Assembly: GCA_013204395.1 (NCBI GenBank)
Contig: JABMNZ010000014.1
Location: 1-58,618 of the forward strand
Source of the DNA: Parcubacteria group bacterium
Lineage (GTDB): Bacteria; Patescibacteriota; Patescibacteriia; UBA9934; GWF2-40-263
DNA: 58,618 nucleotides
Direction: 5' to 3'
Shown one piece after another: positions 55,615 to 58,618 of this stretch. The notes under the pieces were generated by a model. It ran no database searches, had not been told where the DNA came from, and was given only the letters and a program-made list of their open reading frames with translations. Numbering within the stretch: the stretch's first letter is position 1; every line of letters begins with the position of its first letter. A program made the translations under genes and the position numbers.

Positions 55615-55639
55615 ACACGACTCATCGCGAGTCGTGTTT
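55613..55639. terminator. Bidirectional terminator between rel and parB
   Basis: AAACACGACTC-atcgc-GAGTCGTGTTT; followed by GATTTTG on plus and by ATTTTTTC on minus. Confidence 0.85.
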
Positions 55640-55651
55640 GATTTTGTGAGT

Positions 55652-56509
55652 TTATCCTATCAATCGATCTAGCAGTTCTAGTAGCTCCTCTCGTGAGTAG
55701 AAACTTATAGAAATATTTCCCTTTCCTGATTGTTCTTTGATATCCACCTTGGTGCCAAGAATCTCTCGAAGTTTTTTCTCGTGCGCGAGAATGTTTGGAT
55801 CCTTTCTTGATACCCCGTGCTGTTTTTTTGTTCCCGTGTTACTTGCACGTGCCTCAGCCTCTCGGACGGTCATACCCCCGTCTAACATGGCCATGAATAT
55901 ATCGTATCGCTTTTTCTCATCTGACTCTGCTAAAAGTGTGCGTGCATGCGTCTTCATGATCTTTCCATCTCTTAGTGCCAGCAACATCTCTTCTTCAAGA
56001 TCTAATAATCGAATAATATTCGCCACAGCCGATCGACTCTTCCCGACTCTCTTCGCTGTTTGCTCCTGTGTAAGATTAAACTCGTCCACCAAAGCCTTGT
56101 AAGCAATCGCCTCCTCAACGGCATTAAGGTCTTGGCGCTGGATATTTTCGATAAGAGCCAGCTCGAGCTTTAACTGATCATCTGCCTCACGCACGATAAC
56201 AGGCACGGTGGCCAGCCCTAACGTCTGTGAAGCGCGCAAACGTCTCTCACCAGCAATAAGCTCGTACTCTCCGTTACTGCGCGTTACAACCAATGGCTGA
56301 AGAATGCCATGCTCCTTTATTGATCCAATAAGGTCTTCAAGGTCACTGGCAGAAAAATGAGTCCTTGGCTGCCGAGGATTCTGTTTGATCTCACCTGGCG
56401 CCACTTCTAAAACTATTGTGGCAGCCGAAGGAATTACCTGCTCAGTTAATGTTTGTTTGTGTGGGATCAAGGAGCCTAGCCCTCGTCCCAAAGCTGATTT
56501 TCGACTCAT
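55652..56509 (-). CDS. parB: Chromosome partitioning protein ParB
   Basis: 285 residues. It opens with the ParA-activating basic motif SRKSALGRGLGSLIP, then the CTP-binding ParB/Srx fold (NPRQPRTHFS, GILQPLVV, YELIAGERRLRAS, ENIQRQDLNAVEEA) and the HTH (LTQEQTAKRVGKSRSAVANI). The C-terminal dimer domain ends LLELLDRLIG. It loads at parS and directs origin segregation. It is downstream of parA with a 13-bp gap. Confidence 0.97.
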   Translation of the reverse strand: MSRKSALGRGLGSLIPHKQTLTEQVIPSAATIVLEVAPGEIKQNPRQPRTHFSASDLEDLIGSIKEHGILQPLVVTRSNGEYELIAGERRLRASQTLGLATVPVIVREADDQLKLELALIENIQRQDLNAVEEAIAYKALVDEFNLTQEQTAKRVGKSRSAVANIIRLLDLEEEMLLALRDGKIMKTHARTLLAESDEKKRYDIFMAMLDGGMTVREAEARASNTGTKKQHGVSRKDPNILAHEKKLREILGTKVDIKEQSGKGNISISFYSREELLELLDRLIG

Positions 56510-56522
56510 AGCTCAATCTTGT

Positions 56523-57296
56523 TTAAATTCTTCCCTCTTCGCGCAACATGAATTCTCTCGCTAGCCTCTCATAAGATCTGGCGGCTTTGGATGATGGGTC
56601 GTATCCTAAAATAGTTTTTCCAAATGACGGCGCCTCTGCCAAACGAACCGATCGAGGAATGACTGATCTAAAAATCTTGTCAGGAAAATATCTATACAAC
56701 TCCTCTAAAACCTCTCTAGACAACCGAGTCCGACCATCGTACATAGTTATCACTGCACCCATCACCTCAAGGGACGGCTTTATGTTCTCACGTACCAAAT
56801 TCACTGTGTTCAAAAGCTGAGTGAGGCCCTCAAGGGCGTAATACTCGGCCTGAACAGGTATAAGAACCGAATCTGCAGCCGTAAGGCCATTAAGCGTCAG
56901 CATACCGAGAGATGGCGGGTTGTCGATAAAAATGTAGTCGTAATCATTACGGACCTCTAGGAGTGCCTTGCGTAGAAAGTGCTCGCGCTCATCAGCATTC
57001 ACAAGCTCCACACTAGCACCAGCAAGCGCCTGAGTAGCTGGAAGAACCTTCAAGCCATGATGATCCGTGTTATGGATGAGGCTGCGTACACTATGAGATC
57101 CAATGAGACCCTCATAAACTCCAGCGGCTAAGGTCTTGTGATCTATGCCCAGTCCAGATGTAGCATTCGCCTGTGGATCTAAATCAACAAGAAGGACAAA
57201 TTTTCCGGCATCAGCTAAATAAGCAGCTAAATTTAAAGCCGTTGTTGTCTTCCCCACTCCTCCCTTTTGATTCACTACTGAAATAATATGAGCCAT
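56523..57296 (-). CDS. parA: Chromosome partitioning ATPase ParA (Soj)
   Basis: 257 residues from ATG 57296; the longer frame runs into the tRNA-Leu gene and is not real. Deviant Walker A is QKGGVGKTTTALNLA, with LLVDLDPQANATSG (Walker A'), IFIDNPPSLG (Walker B) and PVQAEYYALEGL. It is an ATP-dependent DNA-binding partner of ParB. Confidence 0.97.
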   Translation of the reverse strand: MAHIISVVNQKGGVGKTTTALNLAAYLADAGKFVLLVDLDPQANATSGLGIDHKTLAAGVYEGLIGSHSVRSLIHNTDHHGLKVLPATQALAGASVELVNADEREHFLRKALLEVRNDYDYIFIDNPPSLGMLTLNGLTAADSVLIPVQAEYYALEGLTQLLNTVNLVRENIKPSLEVMGAVITMYDGRTRLSREVLEELYRYFPDKIFRSVIPRSVRLAEAPSFGKTILGYDPSSKAARSYERLAREFMLREEGRI

Positions 57297-57368
57297 AGCA
57301 GTGGGAATATTATAACGCATTGGAGTGATTAAAAAAACAGCTCCGAAATACATCGGAGCTACTTTTTG

Positions 57369-57455
57369 TGGTGCCGGGAGCGGGGCTTGAACCCGCACAT
57401 GGTTACCCATATAGGTGTTTGAGACCTACGCGTCTACCAGTTCCGCCATCCCGGC
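57369..57455 (-). tRNA. tRNA-Leu (CAA)
   Basis: Acceptor GCCGGGA/TCCCGGC, D-arm with AACTGGTAGACGC, anticodon stem TAGGT/ACCTA with loop CTCAAAC (anticodon CAA), long variable arm (class II) and T-loop GTTCAAGCC. CCA is encoded (57369-57371). Confidence 0.93.
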
Positions 57456-57456
57456 A

Positions 57457-57488
57457 AAGAAAAACCTCCAGTTGCCTGAAGGTTTTTC
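57457..57488 (-). terminator. Hairpin between the two tRNA genes
   Basis: AGAAAAACCT-c-CAG-ttgc-CTG-a-AGGTTTTTCT, giving a U-rich run in either direction; it would end the tRNA-Met transcript. Confidence 0.65.
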
Positions 57489-57565
57489 TGGTAGCTGGAG
57501 AGGGATTTGAACCCTCGACCTCGGGCTTATGAGTCCCACGCTCTAACCAACTGAGCTATCCAGCC
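57489..57565 (-). tRNA. tRNA-Met (CAU), elongator-type
   Basis: Acceptor GGCTGGA/TCCAGCT, D-arm AGCTCAGTTGGTTAGAGC, loop CTCATAA (anticodon CAT), T-loop GTTCAAATC, encoded CCA. The first pair is G-T rather than the initiator C-A mismatch. It could be read as tRNA-Ile2 if C34 is lysidinylated; Met is preferred. Confidence 0.88.
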
Positions 57566-57664
57566 GCCATATAGGCAGAGCGAATATATCGTATTTTAAC
57601 TCGATTGACAAGAGATTATTCTGGCCAGAAATACTGGCCCGATTCCCTCCCATCAATCCAACCA

Positions 57665-57693
57665 TTGACAAAACCAAACTTTTCACGTATTCT
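57665..57693 (+). promoter_or_regulatory. Strong sigma70 promoter
   Basis: TTGACA (57665-57670), 17 bp, TATTCT (57688-57693). The start would be near 57700. The leader runs through the hairpins described at 57748-57813. No other gene is seen in 57566-57844. Confidence 0.65.
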
Positions 57694-57747
57694 CTCACTA
57701 GATAACTGAATCATCCGGCTCAAAACCGGAAGAGAGTTCGTGCCTTC

Positions 57748-57813
57748 GCTTAAAAAGTTTGAGCGGTAGACATGAGCTCTGAAACATCAGAGCCTTTTCG
57801 GCTCTATTTTTTT
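57748..57813 (+). promoter_or_regulatory. Leader with mutually exclusive hairpins (attenuator or small RNA)
   Basis: GCTTAAA-aag-TTTGAGC (57748-57764) is a first hairpin. GCTCTGA-aaca-TCAGAGC (57776-57793) and AGAGCC-ttttc-GGCTCT (57789-57805, followed by ATTTTTTT) share bases 57789-57793. The latter is a terminator, so forming the former would block it. This is the layout of a transcription attenuator or riboswitch ahead of the ATPase gene at 57845. Alternatively the terminator ends an independent RNA of about 110 nt. Confidence 0.55.
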
Positions 57814-57844
57814 GCGAGAAAATCTTTCTAATAAAGTCATAACC

Positions 57845-58444
57845 ATGACTCATATCAAAAAAATTGTCCTCACCGGCGGCCCCTGTGCTGGTAAAACAAC
57901 CATCTTCAACAAACTCAAAGAAGACTACCAAGATAGGATCGTGTTTGTTCCAGAAGTGGCCACAAAGCTTTTTGACGAAGGTTACCAACGAGAAGGATCT
58001 GAACCAACACCCCAGTGGCAAAATACCTTTCAAAGCGCAGTCATGAACGCTCAGATGAAACTAGAAGCGGAAGCCGAAACAGAAGCTCTGGCCGCAGGCA
58101 AAACTGTCATAGTCTGTGACCGAGGAACACTAGATGGGGGGGCTTACACGATTGGAGGAAAACAAGCGTTCTGTGATCTAAACAGTCTAAACGCACAAGA
58201 AATTATTGATGGCTATGACACTGTGATTCATCTTGAAAGCATGGCAATCGGCGATCCAGAGGCCTACGAAAATACTTCCAATACCCACAGACTTGAGAGC
58301 GTTGAAACCGCAACGAAACTCGACCAAGCAATCTGGGACGCGTGGACAGGACATCCACAACATATCAGAATCCGTTGTGATGGAGGCATGAGGATCAAGC
58401 AACACCTTGTAGATAAGGTTATCCAAAAAGCGTTGGGAGAATAA
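57845..58444 (+). CDS. P-loop ATPase/kinase-like protein (AAA_28 type)
   Basis: 199 residues from ATG 57845 (a longer frame starts inside the terminator). Walker A is IVLTGGPCAGKTT, VFVPEVATKLFDEGY follows, and CDRGTLDGGAYTIGG holds the Walker B-like Asp. This matches AAA_28-type P-loop proteins, thought to be nucleotide or nucleoside kinases or ATPases of unclear substrate. The leader upstream suggests regulated expression. Confidence 0.75.
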   Translation: MTHIKKIVLTGGPCAGKTTIFNKLKEDYQDRIVFVPEVATKLFDEGYQREGSEPTPQWQNTFQSAVMNAQMKLEAEAETEALAAGKTVIVCDRGTLDGGAYTIGGKQAFCDLNSLNAQEIIDGYDTVIHLESMAIGDPEAYENTSNTHRLESVETATKLDQAIWDAWTGHPQHIRIRCDGGMRIKQHLVDKVIQKALGE

Positions 58445-58463
58445 AGTCAAAAAAATATCAAAT

Positions 58464-58494
58464 AAAAAAGTACCACCGTTGGTGATACTTTTTT
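58464..58494. terminator. Terminator after P-loop ATPase gene
   Basis: AAAAAAGTA-c-CACC-gtt-GGTG-a-TACTTTTTT. It abuts the tRNA fragment that follows. Confidence 0.8.
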
Positions 58495-58538
58495 GGTTGC
58501 GGGGGTTGGATTTGAACCAACGACCTTCAGGTTATGAG
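58494..58538 (-). pseudogene. 3' half of an initiator tRNA-Met gene (probable att scar)
   Basis: On minus, anticodon loop CTCATAA (58538-58532), the 3' anticodon strand, T-arm GTTGG-TTCAAAT-CCAAC and the 3' end CCCCGCA-A-CCA (58494-58496) are intact; A at position 72 is an initiator hallmark. The 5' half is absent: sequence beyond 58539 is AT-rich and cannot complete the fold. A displaced tRNA 3' end is what tyrosine-integrase insertion leaves at one edge of an element. TGTCA-caaat-TGACA (58555-58569) lies next to it. Confidence 0.65.
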
Positions 58539-58618
58539 TTTGTTTATTCACTGTTGTCACAAATTGACAGAAATTGCCAGAACCTGAAATTACTGTTATT
58601 TTTCAATATATTAAACTA

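Noticed and set aside
58494..58618. Group I intron in the anticodon loop of tRNA-fMet
   Set aside because: A group I intron should end in G directly before the 3' exon; no G precedes the loop bases at a plausible splice point, and no conserved core elements can be seen in the 80 bp available.
1..58618. Alternative genetic code with UGA as Gly (Gracilibacteria/SR1)
   Set aside because: Genes such as pth and the YqeY-adjacent genes end cleanly at TGA or other stops at the expected family lengths.

Overview
The window looks like a chromosomal segment of a Candidate Phyla Radiation (Patescibacteria, probably Parcubacteria-like) bacterium. This is inference. The genes are tightly packed with 4-bp start/stop overlaps. 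An S21-YqeY pair lies beside surface proteins that start with a two-helix TrbC/VirB2-like pilin module, several conserved genes look leaderless, and one surface protein is about 3,700 residues long. TGA is used as a stop (for example by pth), so the genetic code is standard.

Region 1 (1-17.3 kb) is an accessory island. It has a 5'-truncated phage terminase-small-subunit-like gene at the left edge, a set of predicted nucleases, a type I restriction-modification pair (hsdR plus an hsdM carrying a half-HsdS target-recognition domain), a YgjP-type metalloprotease broken or frameshifted at an A9 tract, and a large serine recombinase that probably moved the island. A co-directional six-gene array (7772 to 2474, minus strand) encodes two HNH proteins, a Cas4/RecB-DEDD protein (DUF2779), a Shedu-like nuclease, a HEPN protein and a double zinc-ribbon protein. 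The last four are linked by 4-bp overlaps or a 1-bp gap. This array is the best candidate for an undescribed defence system. An unusually structured intergenic segment lies just beyond its 3' end.

Region 2 (17.3-20.15 kb) holds tRNA-Asp and a patch of GC-rich, poorly recognisable genes, several with their own promoter or terminator, plus one membrane-anchored protein.

Region 3 (20.15-29.5 kb, minus strand) is core: three membrane-anchored proteins with calcium-binding TSP3-type repeats, ybeY, dgkA, ftsA, ftsZ, nrdR, an HtrA protease and pyk.

Region 4 (29.5-45.8 kb, minus strand) is the cell-surface block: signal peptidase I, hisS, rpsU, a yqeY whose frame runs into a secreted pilin-like protein, a 657-residue and a 3,692-residue surface protein, each starting with the same pilin-like module.

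Region 5 (46.0-58.6 kb) is core again: an LCP-family cell-wall ligase, der, pth, dprA and topA on plus; a low-complexity protein on minus; a rel (p)ppGpp synthetase/hydrolase on plus; parAB and two tRNAs (Leu, Met) on minus; and a P-loop ATPase preceded by a leader with mutually exclusive hairpins. The window ends in the 3' half of an initiator tRNA gene, probably an attachment-site scar.
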